A DNA stretch of 64,000 nucleotides. It comes from Aphelocoma coerulescens (lineage: Eukaryota; Chordata; Aves; Passeriformes; Corvidae). The translations under genes were made by a program, and so were the position numbers. The DNA lies in contig NW_027183525.1 of the NCBI RefSeq assembly GCF_041296385.1, positions 271,663 to 335,662 on the forward strand, read 5' to 3'. Shown here piece after piece: positions 63,057 through 64,000 of this stretch; within the stretch, counting starts at the first letter, position 1; each line of letters opens with the position of its first letter. Under the pieces are notes generated by a model. It was not told the DNA's origin. It saw nothing but the letters and a program-made list of their open reading frames with translations, and searched no databases.

Positions 63057-63064
63057 TGACGTCA
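63057..63064 (-). promoter_or_regulatory. Consensus cAMP response element in a CpG-rich promoter-like stretch
   Basis: The palindrome TGACGTCA lies in a CpG-dense region (62,930-63,115) with GCGCGCGC and CGGCAACC motifs and no TATA box. It is ~210 bp upstream, in minus-strand sense, of the probable first exon. Confidence 0.5.
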
Positions 63065-64000
63065 CAATAGCAGCCGCTCTGGCTCTGTTGGCGTAGTTAC
63101 GCCCGGCAACCGAAATCTTCTGTACAGCTGACGCAAAAGAAAAGCCTGGGAAGATCTCCTCAGTCATAAAGCAGGAGAAAAAATCCTTACCGTCCATAAG
63201 CCAGTGCTCAAGGCATCCCGGGGTAACTCCGAAAATGCACCGATCCAGCAGGCCCCCAAGAAATCCAAGCAAACGTGGCTTTTCCTCCCCAAGGCTTTGA
63301 CTAAAAGCAAGTGTGCTTGTTCCTGCTGGCATCTTTGTTGCTTCTGAAAGCCCTAACTGCTTTGATGACATTTAGGGGACAAAAGAAGCCAAGGAAATCA
63401 GTTTCCAGGAGTACTGCAGTGCGCAGTTGCCTCTTGAGCACGTAGGTGCATGCTGACCTTTGCTCGGACTCACTTTGGAGCCTGACCTCCCTTTCTGGCA
63501 GGGAGGTGTTGGCTTGTCTCCTGACACAAAGCTCCTCTCTTCCTGCTTGCTCTTTCTTTGGCACCTTAACGTCGGACAACATGCAGAAGAGCTGCGCGCT
63601 GATTCTCGAGCTGCCACAGTTTTGTTGTGTTGCAGCTCTGGCAGCAGCCTGCGGCTACCGCTCTGCGGTGGCCTGCAGGTGCCGAGCCCAAAGAAGGCCC
63701 GTTTCAAGCAGTCAAAAGCTGCAGCCTCACAGATGTTTGCCCAGGCTCCATGCTCCCTGTAAGATTCCTTGCAGACATTTGGATAGCCACATCCCAAAGA
63801 AAATGAGATGCAGTCATTCCCTTCTCTGTCAAAAGCTCCAGTTAAAGGCAGGAGCCAGCTTGAAAGAGGAGAGCAAGTACTGAGTGGGAGAGGGAAACGA
63901 GTGCATGAAACTCTTCTGGAAACCAACTCTGCTTGCCCATGCACGAATGACTCCGGGCTTAGCTCTCTTTTCTGGTGACTCAGCACAGACACGTCCTGTC

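Overview
The window is vertebrate nuclear DNA, most likely from a songbird (Passeriformes). The evidence is intron-bearing genes with GT-AG splice sites, an olfactory receptor of the avian family-14 type, a PIM-like kinase and a PAK-like kinase of the kinds amplified in passerines, avian-type retroviral LTRs, high GC and abundant minisatellites. An olfactory receptor 14-type gene, an MHC class II beta fragment and GC-rich tandem repeats lying together recall the MHC microchromosome (chromosome 16 in chicken). That placement is inference.

Layout. (1) 1-23,517: a macrosatellite array of ten complete ~2.19-kb units plus a partial unit, open at the left window edge. Each unit carries 3-5 copies of a 75-bp minisatellite, and unit lengths differ only by whole 75-bp steps plus one 8-bp insertion. 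(2) 23.5-29.6 kb: a 37-bp minisatellite, a decayed gammaretrovirus-like provirus (RNase H, integrase, env, probable 3' LTR), an array of about 25 near-palindromic TGACATCA-type units, and an LTR fragment. (3) 30-31.2 kb: two PIM kinase remnants on the minus strand. (4) 31.4-42 kb: microsatellites, a second block of the 37-bp family, an olfactory receptor pseudogene with one frameshift, two minus-strand LTRs, and the last two coding exons of an MHC class II beta gene whose 5' part is missing. (5) 44.0-46.5 kb: an apparently intact five-exon PIM-like Ser/Thr kinase, followed by a decayed PIM copy at 46.7-48.0 kb. (6) 48-53 kb: intergenic DNA with further LTRs. (7) 53.1-64.0 kb: a direct duplication with a 9,021-bp offset. 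Between its two copies lies a PAK-like (STE20 family) kinase gene on the minus strand with a complete kinase domain. A probable first exon encoding a short hydrophobic segment lies inside the right-hand duplicate, and an orphan copy of that exon lies in the left-hand duplicate.

Only the PIM-like and PAK-like kinases look functional. Other recognisable coding sequence is a pseudogene, a truncated gene or retroviral debris. The many open frames in the macrosatellite arise because both repeat periods are multiples of three, and I do not annotate them as genes. Splice models, the PAK-like 5' exons and LTR limits come from reading by eye and are not supported by transcripts.
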